Shown: in pieces, positions 24,472 to 31,837 of the stretch
Layout of the letters: every line of letters begins with the position of its first letter
Position numbering within the stretch: position 1 is the first letter of the stretch
From: an uncultured Clostridia bacterium
GTDB lineage: Bacteria; Bacillota; Clostridia; Christensenellales; Borkfalkiaceae
NCBI GenBank assembly: GCA_949286835.1
Contig: CASEDP010000004.1
Coordinates: forward strand, 1 to 64,000
Reading direction: 5' to 3'
DNA: 64,000 bases
Made by a program: the position numbers and the translations under genes
The notes under the pieces: generated by a model
Database searches by the model: none
The model's input: only the letters and a program-made list of their open reading frames with translations
Told to the model about the DNA's origin: nothing

Positions 24472-25449
24472 ATGGTCAATTATTTTGTTTCCTGCGGGGC
24501 GGGCGCGCTCAACCGTATGGAAACCTTCAAGCCGCTCTGCTGGGTAGATATGGTAAGCCCGACCGACGGCGAAGTTGAAAACGTAGCGCGCGAAACGGGC
24601 GTGCCCGAGGATATGATCAAGGCGGCGCTGGACGAAGAAGAACGCGCGCGTACCGAATTTGACGAGGGCTGCTCGCTGTTCGTCGTCGACTGTCCGATAA
24701 TCGAGGAGAGGGATTCCGGAGATACCTACTCCACCCTGCCCCTCGCAATAATCTACAACAAACAGTGCATAATAACCGTCTGCCTGAAGGGCAACCCCGT
24801 ACTCAAGGACTTCATCACGGGCAGAGTGAAGGTCGGTTGCGACAAGCCCGTGCTGTTTACGCTGAACTTTATGATGGGCAATGCGAAGCGCTTCCTCTAC
24901 TGCCTCAAGCAGATTGACAGAAAGAGCCAGCGCGTGCAGGCGGAACTTGCAAAGACGCTGAAAAACGAGGACATTTTGCAGCTTTTGGAGCTGGAAAATT
25001 CGCTTGTCTACTTCTCCACTTCGCTGAATTCCAACGCAAAAGTGCACGAAAAGCTTGCAAAAGTCGAGGCGGTTTCGACCAGCGAGGAATATCAGGATTT
25101 ATACGACGATATGGCGATAGAGTCCAACCAGGCGGTGGAAATGTGTAAGATTTACAAGGACACGCTCTCCGTCTCGATGGACGCTTACGGCTCCGTAATC
25201 TCCAACAACGCCAACGACACGATGAAGAAGCTGACCATCATAACCATATTGCTCGCTATCCCGACGATGATTGCGGGGTTCTGGGGAATGAATATGCCCG
25301 TGCCGTTCCAGGGAATGGACGGACTTGTATGGTTCTGGCTGGTAGTCGGCGCGACGATTGCGCTGACCGCCGTCGCGGGCGTTTTTATGGTCAGGTCGAA
25401 CATTCTGACGAGGCGCCCCAGAAAGCACAACAGAAGGAACAGAAAATAG
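24472..25449 (+). CDS. corA: CorA-family divalent cation transporter
   Basis: A 325-residue pentameric Mg2+/Co2+ channel-type transporter. A long cytoplasmic domain (about 1-255) with acidic helices is followed by two membrane segments; the selectivity motif GMN lies in FWGMNMPVPF between them, and the tail is strongly basic. GTRPTR-like promiscuity to other cations cannot be judged. AAAGAGGTG lies before the ATG. The FmdB zinc-ribbon gene begins directly after its stop, and a promoter plus a possible leader peptide precede it. Confidence 0.9.
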   Translation: MVNYFVSCGAGALNRMETFKPLCWVDMVSPTDGEVENVARETGVPEDMIKAALDEEERARTEFDEGCSLFVVDCPIIEERDSGDTYSTLPLAIIYNKQCIITVCLKGNPVLKDFITGRVKVGCDKPVLFTLNFMMGNAKRFLYCLKQIDRKSQRVQAELAKTLKNEDILQLLELENSLVYFSTSLNSNAKVHEKLAKVEAVSTSEEYQDLYDDMAIESNQAVEMCKIYKDTLSVSMDAYGSVISNNANDTMKKLTIITILLAIPTMIAGFWGMNMPVPFQGMDGLVWFWLVVGATIALTAVAGVFMVRSNILTRRPRKHNRRNRK

Positions 25450-25647
25450 ATGCCTATTCTGCAATACAGATGCCCGATGTGCGGCAAGGAATTTGAAGAG
25501 CTGGTAAAGAAGGCGACCGACGAAGTCAACTGCCCCGATTGCGGCAAGCCCGCGACCAGGTGCTACAGCGGGGCGATGTTTTCCGCCACGGGGAAGCCCG
25601 TGAAAAAGTGCAGCGGCAACTGCAAGACGTGCGGCGGCTGCAAATAG
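25450..25647 (+). CDS. FmdB-family zinc ribbon protein
   Basis: A 65-residue protein beginning MPILQYRCPMCGKEFEELV, the typical FmdB regulatory-domain start. A second CxxC in CPDCGK completes the zinc ribbon. The C-terminus is unusually Cys-rich (CSGNCKTCGGCK), giving a possible second metal site. The ATG directly follows the corA stop codon, so it is cotranscribed with it. The family role is not settled; regulatory or metal-handling functions have been proposed. Confidence 0.85.
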   Translation: MPILQYRCPMCGKEFEELVKKATDEVNCPDCGKPATRCYSGAMFSATGKPVKKCSGNCKTCGGCK

Positions 25648-25668
25648 AACAGGCAAACAGATATTTAA

Positions 25669-25715
25669 TCAGCCCGCCGCGAGGAAAATTTACTCCTCGC
25701 GGCGGGCTGATTTTT
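25669..25715 (+). terminator. Terminator of the corA-fmdB unit
   Basis: A perfect 16-bp stem, TCAGCCCGCCGCGAGG (25669-25684) with its complement (25695-25710), then TTTTT. Confidence 0.9.
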
Positions 25716-25770
25716 GCCGCGACAAATTTTTTTAAGGAGTGCCGAATAAAAGCGCGGGACGCTGGCAATA

Positions 25771-25797
25771 ACCCTTCCGTAATTTTTACGGGAGGGT
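25771..25797 (+). promoter_or_regulatory. Hairpin that sequesters the ribosome binding site of the next gene
   Basis: ACCCTTCCGTAA (25771-25782) pairs with TTACGGGAGGGT (25786-25797, one G-U) with a 3-nt loop. The GGGAGGG in the 3' arm is the only Shine-Dalgarno of the ATG at 25805. ATTTTCT follows, so it may also work as a weak terminator. Confidence 0.55.
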
Positions 25798-25804
25798 ATT
25801 TTCT

Positions 25805-26239
25805 ATGCGTTCGTCCGGCCGGGTAGCCTTTACAAGTTTGCTTTTCGCCGCATTCGCGCTGTTTTTGTGCGCGCTTGTGCTGCTCCCGCAGAGACTTGCC
25901 TTCCGCGGAGGCACACGATATACCTTCTTCACGGGTAACAGCTCTTCCGACTGCAGAGTAGTTACCGCCTCGCCCGAGAGCGCGCCCCTGGTGCGGCTGA
26001 CCCTTAAAGAGGTGTGCGGCGAAAGCACCCTATTCGAAACGCTCGACATAGACGAGTTCCTCGCGTCGGTCAACGGCGAAATACTCTTTACGGAAAGCCT
26101 TTCGGACAGCGAGAATTACTACTGCCGCGCCGACCTGCCCTATTCCGTGACGCTGTACGGGCAGGAGGTCAACCTGCACATATGCGTAAAGGATAGCGGA
26201 GTAACGGTAGCATCCCCGATAATTTTCGGCGGTTATTAA
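25805..26239 (+). CDS. Small membrane-anchored protein, possibly YwmB-like
   Basis: A 144-residue protein with an N-terminal hydrophobic helix (about 10-30) and an extracytoplasmic domain. The C-terminal part, with EVNLHICVKDSG and ending SPIIFGGY, resembles the end of the YwmB (DUF1779) family, where a conserved GTPII-type segment occurs; the protein is much shorter than typical YwmB. In many spore formers ywmB lies in a cluster with murA, spoIID and spoIIQ, and here the next gene is SpoIIQ-like, which supports the idea. The resemblance is weak and I would otherwise call it hypothetical. The start codon lies behind a hairpin containing its ribosome binding site. Confidence 0.4.
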   Translation: MRSSGRVAFTSLLFAAFALFLCALVLLPQRLAFRGGTRYTFFTGNSSSDCRVVTASPESAPLVRLTLKEVCGESTLFETLDIDEFLASVNGEILFTESLSDSENYYCRADLPYSVTLYGQEVNLHICVKDSGVTVASPIIFGGY

Positions 26240-26361
26240 ATTTTTGCGGGGAAGCGTATATACCGCGCCGCACCCGTCAATAATCACTGTGCGGACAACC
26301 CCGCACTGCCAGACGCGCAAATCAAAAAATTAAAAATAAGACAAGATAAGGAGTTTTAAAA

Positions 26362-27027
26362 ATGAACGAACAAAGAAGGATGACAAGAAAGAAACTGCTG
26401 ACGAGAGCGCTCATCGTTGCGGCGTGCCTTATGGTTATTGCCGCCGTGACAGTAACCTGCGTTTTCGCGGCGAACGACTGGGGCAGAAATCTTTCGACGG
26501 TTGACCAGGACGACAAGGACGAAATCAAAAACCCCGATGACGACAAGGACGAGGACAACACGCCCGACGACGATGACGAACAGGACGATGACGATACGCC
26601 CACTTCCGGAGAGACGACTTTTGCCCTCCCCGTGAGCGATGTCGACATAGTGACGGGTTACGTTTTCTGCAAGGACGTAACTTTGGGGCACTATCACTTC
26701 CACAGCGGGCTTGACTTTGCCGCAGACGCGGGCACCGAAGTCGTTTCCTGCCTGGACGGCACGATTGAAAGCATTGTAGTCGGCGACAGGCTTGACGGCA
26801 CGACGGTTACAATCGCACACGACAACGGGCTCAAGACGGTGTACTCGTATATCGACGCAGCAGAAGGGCTTGAAGCGGGACAGAGCGTGGAACGCGGTCA
26901 GGCGATAGGCACCGTGGCAGAGGCAAACGGCGCGGAACTCGCCCTCGGACCCCATCTCCACTTTGCCGTATACGAAAACGGCGAACTCACCAACCCCGAG
27001 GACTTCCTTGAAATAGCCGAAAAATAG
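26362..27027 (+). CDS. M23 (LytM) family peptidase, SpoIIQ-like
   Basis: A 221-residue single-pass membrane protein: membrane helix at about 17-37, a very acidic Asp-rich linker (about 48-80), then a LytM domain. The zinc ligands are intact: H114 and D118 in HSGLD, and H198/H200 in GPHLHF. An intact site suggests an active endopeptidase against peptidoglycan cross-links, unlike Bacillus SpoIIQ, whose site is degenerate; clostridial SpoIIQ proteins often keep it. The topology and single LytM domain fit SpoIIQ, but no spoIID is nearby, so a vegetative cell-wall role is equally possible. AAGGAG precedes the ATG. Confidence 0.72.
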   Translation: MNEQRRMTRKKLLTRALIVAACLMVIAAVTVTCVFAANDWGRNLSTVDQDDKDEIKNPDDDKDEDNTPDDDDEQDDDDTPTSGETTFALPVSDVDIVTGYVFCKDVTLGHYHFHSGLDFAADAGTEVVSCLDGTIESIVVGDRLDGTTVTIAHDNGLKTVYSYIDAAEGLEAGQSVERGQAIGTVAEANGAELALGPHLHFAVYENGELTNPEDFLEIAEK

Positions 27028-27054
27028 TTCATCATATCCCCCCCCCATATAACT

Positions 27055-27092
27055 TTTCCGCAGGCAAAAAAGGCGTCTGCGGAAATTTTTTT
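27055..27092 (+). terminator. Terminator of the M23 peptidase gene
   Basis: TTTCCGCAG (27055-27063) pairs with CTGCGGAAA (27077-27085), followed by seven T. Confidence 0.8.
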
Positions 27093-27304
27093 ATTATGCC
27101 GAATAAAGCGTTTATCGCCCCGTAAAACGGGTTATATATGAGGCGGAGTAAAAAATGTGAATTTCCGTATAAATATGGGATTTTTGATAGTTTTCAACAA
27201 AATATTAAATTTCACACTTTAAATTCACATATTTTATCGAGATTATCATATAGTAATGTTATAAACAAACAATTATGGCATTTGAAAAATTTTTTAATAT
27301 GTTA
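27093..27304 (+). promoter_or_regulatory. AT-rich region upstream of the small-peptide unit with repeated TGTGAAATT motifs
   Basis: This stretch is visibly poorer in G and C than its surroundings. TGTGAATTT occurs at 27156-27164, and its inverse AAATTTCACA at 27207-27216 and AAATTCACA at 27221-27229. The inverted and repeated arrangement upstream of a promoter suggests operator or activator sites. No convincing gene is seen; a 36-codon frame from 27275 lacks a ribosome binding site. Confidence 0.4.
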
Positions 27305-27333
27305 TTGACTAACATTACCGCAGATGCTATACT
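27305..27333 (+). promoter_or_regulatory. Strong promoter of the small-peptide unit
   Basis: TTGACT (27305-27310), 17-bp spacer, TATACT (27328-27333), with TGC directly before the -10 (extended -10). A leader of about 90 nt with a small GGGC/GCCC hairpin follows. Confidence 0.75.
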
Positions 27334-27427
27334 ACAACCAGAAAGGGCAAAGAAGCCCGACCGAAATCAAAGACAAACAGGGTGATACGACCTGATTTGA
27401 AGATACCTGCAAGGAGGTACAAAATAT

Positions 27428-27526
27428 ATGGATATGATTTATGAAAGGCTTTCAAGTCTTGAAGAGAAAAATGAACTTTTCGGGGTAAGCCCACTTTCCT
27501 ACGTCGTTCTTGACTGTGCGAGATAA
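27428..27526 (+). CDS. Small peptide 1 (32 residues), paralogue of the peptide at 27762
   Basis: An ATG preceded by AAGGAGGTAC encodes 32 residues starting MDMIYERLSSLEEK and ending GVSPLSYVVLDCAR. It aligns without gaps to the peptide at 27762, with 14 of 32 positions identical; both share Y5, E6, L8, S9, L11, GVSPL at 19-23, YV at 25-26 and a terminal Arg. The first half is charged and amphipathic, the second hydrophobic. There is no signal peptide, and one Cys near the end. DNA identity is much lower than would follow a recent duplication, so the shared residues were kept by selection. I do not recognise the family. Confidence 0.65.
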   Translation: MDMIYERLSSLEEKNELFGVSPLSYVVLDCAR

Positions 27527-27584
27527 GGCTTAAACATTTACACTGACAAGAGAATAATTCCAAATTAAAAAGCGAGGTAATATT

Positions 27585-27689
27585 ATGAGTAATTTATTTA
27601 AAACCTTCTTAATTTCGATGAACATGGCAACCTGGACTGCTCAGGGTTCTGCAAGCAGCCGTCTTTCCATGTGGTCGGGCAACCTCTGA
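27585..27689 (+). CDS. Small peptide 2 (34 residues), between the two paralogues
   Basis: An ATG preceded by AGCGAGGTAATATT encodes 34 residues, starting MSNLFKTFLISMNMATW and ending SRLSMWSGNL. The N-terminal third is hydrophobic with one Lys; the rest is rich in Ser, Thr and small residues with two Trp. It is unrelated in sequence to its neighbours. The stop codon lies in an imperfect hairpin (GGTCGGGCAAC against GTTGCCGCGACC, one bulge) that could regulate read-through into the third gene. Function unknown. Confidence 0.5.
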   Translation: MSNLFKTFLISMNMATWTAQGSASSRLSMWSGNL

Positions 27690-27761
27690 AAGTTGCCGCG
27701 ACCGCGCAGACGCGCGGCTATGTTCTGCCAAAGACAATAATTCAATAAGGGAGGTGCTGTT

Positions 27762-27860
27762 ATGACAGATTTTTACGAGAGCTTGTCTGAACTCGATAAC
27801 GATAAAAATGCGATCGGCGTATCACCCCTCGCATATGTATTGTTCACGATGGGCAGATAA
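27762..27860 (+). CDS. Small peptide 3 (32 residues), paralogue of the peptide at 27428
   Basis: An ATG preceded by AAGGGAGGTGCTGTT encodes 32 residues, starting MTDFYESLSELDNDK and ending GVSPLAYVLFTMGR. It has the same length and gap-free alignment as peptide 1. The acidic first half (D3, E6, E10, D12, D14) and hydrophobic second half ending in Gly-Arg are retained, but the Cys is replaced by Met. It is the last gene before a strong terminator. The family and function are unknown; options include a signalling peptide, a toxin-like peptide or a small protein cofactor. Confidence 0.65.
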   Translation: MTDFYESLSELDNDKNAIGVSPLAYVLFTMGR

Positions 27861-27892
27861 CGAAAGATAAAACTGCTTAAAATTTAAGGCTA

Positions 27893-27932
27893 TGCGCCGC
27901 GGCGAAAATTTCGCCGCGGCGCAATTTTTTTT
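27893..27932 (+). terminator. Terminator of the small-peptide unit
   Basis: TGCGCCGCGGCGA (27893-27905) pairs perfectly with TCGCCGCGGCGCA (27911-27923), followed by A and eight T (27925-27932). Confidence 0.9.
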
Positions 27933-28020
27933 GCGCGCTTAATCCCTCCCCATACATAAAAAGCACCGGACGAAAGCCCGACGATGCGCAACGAACGCGG
28001 CGCAAAAATGGCGGACGGTA

Positions 28021-28049
28021 TTGCCTTTTGGCGCGGCAGATGTTATAAT
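28021..28049 (+). promoter_or_regulatory. Promoter of the AlbA_2 gene
   Basis: TTGCCT (28021-28026), 17-bp spacer, TATAAT (28044-28049) with TGT directly upstream (extended -10). Confidence 0.65.
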
Positions 28050-28068
28050 CTCTGCGACGGGGAAAAAT

Positions 28069-29448
28069 ATGATAGACTATCTGGAAATTGAAAAATACAC
28101 CGAAAACAACCGCATAGAGGCGAAAAAGGCACTCGGGGGCTTCCCCAAGAGTATGTGGGAAACATACTCCTCCTTTGCAAACACGATGGGCGGCGTAATA
28201 CTTCTGGGCGTGGAGGAAAAAAAGGACCACAGTCTGAACGCGATAGATTTGCCAAACCGCGACAAGCTGATTGACACGTTCTGGCGGACGGTGAAGGACA
28301 AAAAGCGGGTGAGCGCCGTGGTGCTCACCGCAAAGGACGTGAAGAAGGTCGACTATGAGGGCAAGCGCATAGTAGTGATAACCGTGCCGAGGGCGGCAAG
28401 GTGCGACCGCCCCGTGTATATAGGCGACAATCCCTTTACGGGGACATATTTAAGAAGCGGCGAGGGCGACTATCTGTGCAGTCAGAAGCAGGTCAATGCA
28501 ATGCTCAGGGACGCCAGGGAGACTGTGGGCGACGCAAAGACTGTTAAAAATGGTCTGTCCGCCCTCGACTTCGACTGCGTGAGAGATTACAGGCTGAGGC
28601 TTGCCGCGCAGGACGGGGCGCAGGACGAACAGATTACGGACATAAGCTTTTTAAAGCGCATAGGCGCGGCGAAAAAGGGCAGGGACGGGCGACTGCACCC
28701 CACCGTAGCCGCACTGTGGACGTTCGGCAAGCGGGAGAGCATACTCCGCCGCTTCCCCTCCTTCCTGCTCGAATACAACGACGGGGAAAGCGCCGTGACC
28801 TCCGCCGACGGCGAACTTTATAACCTATACAACTTCTATTTCGCCGTATGCGAAAAGATGGCGGAATACGCAGACGGGCTGTCGGTTTATAACGCCCTGC
28901 GAGAGGCGCTTTTCAACAGCCTTTCAAACGCCGACTATTCCGAGGGCGGCGGCGTGAAGATCAGAAAGCGGGCAGACCGCATAGAATTCATAAACGGCGG
29001 TCGCTTCCGCACCGACCCGGACAGCGCGAAAAAGGGCGGCATATCCGACCCGAGGAACGAGGCGACGAAGAACTTGTTTGCGCGGCTGGGGATAGGCAAG
29101 GGCTCCGGCAGCGGCATACCTGCAATATACTCCGTCTGGCGCAAAAAGGGCTGGGAGCCGCCCGAATTCCGCGAAAGATTTGACCCCGATGAAATTTCTT
29201 TGACGCTGAAGTTTTACGTCGGGGAGAAAAGCGGAAACGACCGACGGGAACGCGGGCGCGACGACGAGCTGCGTCCCGTGCAGTATTCGCTGATTGTCGA
29301 CTACCTGACAGAGCACCCGACCGCCGCGGCGGGCGAGCTGGCTTCGGCGCTCAACCTCCCCGCGGAGAGAGTGAAGAATATGCTTGACAAGATGAAAAAG
29401 AACGGCATAGTCTCCTTCGACGGGCATCTGTACAAGCTGAGAAGATAG
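28069..29448 (+). CDS. AlbA_2/Schlafen-domain ATP-binding protein
   Basis: A 459-residue protein of the group often annotated as putative transcriptional regulator or RecG-like. The N-terminal AlbA_2 domain carries RIEAKKALGGFP and FANTMGGVILLGVEE. A middle GHKL-type ATPase region follows (ALFNSLSNADYSEGGGVKIRKR and GSGSGIPAIY), and a C-terminal winged-helix (about 395-459, AAGELASALNLPAERVKNMLDKM). The ATG at 28069 is used because the promoter lies inside the longer frame; GGGG precedes it. Such proteins are scattered in accessory regions, and some act in regulation or phage-related stress. It lies just downstream of the small-peptide unit, but each has its own promoter. Confidence 0.75.
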   Translation: MIDYLEIEKYTENNRIEAKKALGGFPKSMWETYSSFANTMGGVILLGVEEKKDHSLNAIDLPNRDKLIDTFWRTVKDKKRVSAVVLTAKDVKKVDYEGKRIVVITVPRAARCDRPVYIGDNPFTGTYLRSGEGDYLCSQKQVNAMLRDARETVGDAKTVKNGLSALDFDCVRDYRLRLAAQDGAQDEQITDISFLKRIGAAKKGRDGRLHPTVAALWTFGKRESILRRFPSFLLEYNDGESAVTSADGELYNLYNFYFAVCEKMAEYADGLSVYNALREALFNSLSNADYSEGGGVKIRKRADRIEFINGGRFRTDPDSAKKGGISDPRNEATKNLFARLGIGKGSGSGIPAIYSVWRKKGWEPPEFRERFDPDEISLTLKFYVGEKSGNDRRERGRDDELRPVQYSLIVDYLTEHPTAAAGELASALNLPAERVKNMLDKMKKNGIVSFDGHLYKLRR

Positions 29449-29534
29449 ACTTTATTGCCGCATATCAAAAACAGTGCGCCGCGTTGGTATTCCGCGCGGC
29501 GCGTCCCATATAAAAAAAGCGGGCGCAAATTACA

Positions 29535-29581
29535 GAAAAAAGAGGGCGCAGCCCTGCAGAAATTGCAGGGCTGCGCCCTCT
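29535..29581 (-). terminator. Terminator of the malY-like gene
   Basis: Arms 29541-29558 and 29564-29581 (AGAGGGCGCAGCCCTGCA and complement) give an 18-bp perfect stem. On the minus strand it is followed by a T-tract (complement of 29536-29540). Confidence 0.85.
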
Positions 29582-29587
29582 TGAACT

Positions 29588-29789
29588 GCCTGTGCCGCAA
29601 AAGTGCGGCAAATGAGCCATATTGCGGGGGCAATTGCGTTATCTGCCGCATATGTGCCGCCCGTTTTGCACAGCATTAGTCGGGGCATATTGCGGGGGCA
29701 ATTTCAATTGACCCGCACATATGTGCCGTTCAATTGCCTTTTTTCTTAAAAGCGCGCCGCAAACGCCTTGGTTAAGGCATATATGCCGC
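29588..29789. repeat. Cluster of dispersed CATATATG/GGGGCATATTGCGGGG repeats
   Basis: The gap between convergent genes holds several copies: minus-orientation copies at 29617-29635 and 29679-29703, plus shorter palindromic CGCATATGTGCCGC and CACATATGTGCCG elements near 29645 and 29714, and GGCATATATGCCG near 29778. No gene is visible. Confidence 0.65.
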
Positions 29790-30977
29790 TCAATCGCCCT
29801 TTCGGGAGATATATTCCTCTATCCCCCTCTTAAGCCGCGCCAACCCGTCCTCGAGGCGTGAACGGGGGCAGGCTGTATTGAGCCTGAGGAAGAATTTTCC
29901 GTTGCCGCGGTACTGCGCGCCCGAGGAGACGACGAGCCCCGTCCTCTCCCTTATGAACTCCGCAAGGGCGTCGCTGTCCGAAGAGAACGCCGAGCAGTCC
30001 ATCCAGATTAAATACGTACACCGCTGCCTTACGCACTTTACGGAGGGGATATTTTCTGCGATAAATGCGCGTACATACGCCTTGTTGACGTCTAAATATT
30101 CACGCGCGGCGTCCAGCCACTCCTCTCCCTCGTTGAGCGCGGCGACGGTTGCCTCCACCGCAAAGCAGTTGGGTTCCGCCACCTCGTCGGAGTTGACGCC
30201 CCTGACCGCCTTGTTGCGCAACACCTCGTTTTCGGCATAGATTGCCGCCGACTGCATACCCGCTATGTTGAAGCTCTTGCTCGCCGAAAGACAGGTGACG
30301 CTTATCGCCGCCGCCTCCTCGCTTACCGAGGCGAAGGGAACGTACTCAGTGCCGATATCCGTCAGCGAACAGTGTATCTCGTCGGAGATTACCTCAACGC
30401 CGTGCGCCGCGCAGAGTGAGGCTATGCGCCTAAGTTCCTCCGTCGTCCACACGTTGCCGCAGGGGTTGTGCGGGTTGCACAGAATGAAGAGCGTGGTCAG
30501 CGGGCGGGAGAGCTTTTCCTCCAGGTCGGCAAAATCTATCGAATATTGCCCGTCCGAATAGACGAGAGGCACTTCCAGCGTGTGCCTGCCCGCATTTTCT
30601 ATGCTGTGGAAGAAGATGTCGTACACGGGCGTAAACAGCGCGACGCTGTCGCCGACGTTTGTAAGCCGCTTTACGAGCGAGGAAATTGCGGGAACTATGC
30701 CCGTTGTAAAGGTCAGGCACGCAGCCCTCATCTGCCAGCCGTGACGTCTTTTCCAGAAATTCACATATGCCTGCGACCACTCCTCAGGCACGATGTTATA
30801 GCCGTATATGCCGTGTTCCGCACGCCTTAAAACCGCCTCCCTTATGCAGGGGGCGCACTCGAAGTCCATATCGGCGACCCACATAGGAAGTTCGCCCTTT
30901 CCGACGTCCCACTTGAGCGAGGATGTGCCGCGCCTTTCGGTCGGCTTGTCAAAGTCAAATTTTTCAGTTCTTTTCAC
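29790..30977 (-). CDS. MalY/PatB-family PLP-dependent aminotransferase or C-S lyase
   Basis: A 395-residue fold type I enzyme. The Schiff-base Lys is in CLSASKSFNIAG (SxSK motif), with NPHNPCGNVW and SDEIHCSL as cofactor motifs, as in MalY and PatB cystathionine beta-lyases. The usual activity is cleavage of cystathionine or cysteine conjugates. The start overlaps the end of the DUF3737 gene by 14 nt, so the two are translationally linked. A strong terminator follows. It may belong to the transcript of the NAD operon, since only 28 nt separate DUF3737 from niaR. Confidence 0.82.
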   Translation of the reverse strand: MKRTEKFDFDKPTERRGTSSLKWDVGKGELPMWVADMDFECAPCIREAVLRRAEHGIYGYNIVPEEWSQAYVNFWKRRHGWQMRAACLTFTTGIVPAISSLVKRLTNVGDSVALFTPVYDIFFHSIENAGRHTLEVPLVYSDGQYSIDFADLEEKLSRPLTTLFILCNPHNPCGNVWTTEELRRIASLCAAHGVEVISDEIHCSLTDIGTEYVPFASVSEEAAAISVTCLSASKSFNIAGMQSAAIYAENEVLRNKAVRGVNSDEVAEPNCFAVEATVAALNEGEEWLDAAREYLDVNKAYVRAFIAENIPSVKCVRQRCTYLIWMDCSAFSSDSDALAEFIRERTGLVVSSGAQYRGNGKFFLRLNTACPRSRLEDGLARLKRGIEEYISRKGD

Positions 30978-31809
30978 GAATGATTATCTCCGTGGCGGAA
31001 ACGTCCACCTCGTCCGCCTGCATAATGATTTCGCCGAAGCCGTCGGCGACAATTCTGCCGGATACGGGGTTCTTCACGCTGTCGACGCTGCCGACAATAT
31101 CCGCCTCCACCGTGGAATATTCAAACGCGAGCGTCGTATTTATGAGTTTGCAGTTGACAAGCTTCAAGTTTTCGACATAGCACAGTCCCTGCAAGCTTTC
31201 GAGCGTGCAGTTTATGAACGTGAGGTTCTTGGCGTTCCAGCCGAGGTACTCGCCCGAAATAAAGCTGTCCTTAACCGTAACATTCTCGCTGTTCCAGAAC
31301 GCATCTTTGGAGATGAGGCGCGACGAGGTTATGACGACGTTCTTCGCGCCGTCGAATGAGTAGTTGCCGTCGAGCTCGAGGGCGTTGCACTCTGCGTCCT
31401 CCGTATTCATTGCAAAGTAGTCGCCTTTTGCCTTTACCCTTTCGAGCTTTACGCCCCTGCACGCCCAAAGAGTTTCCTCCGCGTTGGGCATATCGCAATC
31501 GGAAATGCGAATATTATTGCTGCGCCTGAACGTCTTGGGCGCCTCTATGCTACAATTTTCAAGCGAGATGTCACGCGTGTACCATATGCCCGCCCTTGCA
31601 TTTACGGTGAGGCGGCTGTCTCTGACTGCAACGTTGCGCGAATACCATATGGGATATTTCCAGTCGAAGAGGGTGCGCGAAATGTCTATGTCGGCGCTCT
31701 CTTTAAGGGGAGATTCGCCGTCCGCAAACGTACAGCCGACAATCTGCAACCCGCGCGTCTGAAACAGCGCCCTTTCGCCCGTCAGAACTTTGTCCGTAAT
31801 TTTTTCCAT
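30964..31809 (-). CDS. DUF3737 family right-handed beta-helix protein
   Basis: A 281-residue protein made of short parallel beta-helix coils with repeated patterns such as ISLENCSIE, IRISDCDMP, VTVKDSFIS, LTFINCTLE and LKLVNCKL, ending in DEVDVSATEIIIREK. It starts EKITDKVLTGERALF, the usual start of the DUF3737 family. No signal peptide is present, so it is cytoplasmic. The biochemical role is unknown; pairing with a MalY-type enzyme here suggests a shared pathway. GGAG lies upstream of the ATG. Confidence 0.78.
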   Translation of the reverse strand: MEKITDKVLTGERALFQTRGLQIVGCTFADGESPLKESADIDISRTLFDWKYPIWYSRNVAVRDSRLTVNARAGIWYTRDISLENCSIEAPKTFRRSNNIRISDCDMPNAEETLWACRGVKLERVKAKGDYFAMNTEDAECNALELDGNYSFDGAKNVVITSSRLISKDAFWNSENVTVKDSFISGEYLGWNAKNLTFINCTLESLQGLCYVENLKLVNCKLINTTLAFEYSTVEADIVGSVDSVKNPVSGRIVADGFGEIIMQADEVDVSATEIIIREKN

Positions 31810-31837
31810 AGTATAAACTTTCTCCGTCGCGCGCCGA

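Noticed and set aside
27275..27385. A 36-codon frame upstream of the peptide unit
   Set aside because: No ribosome binding site and the main promoter lies inside it; kept only as a low-interest idea.
27305..27932. RiPP or lantibiotic precursor cluster
   Set aside because: No leader/core pattern, only one Cys in three peptides, and no modification enzyme or exporter next to it.
29588..29789. CRISPR array
   Set aside because: Repeats are irregularly spaced, in both orientations and recur at other loci; no cas genes.
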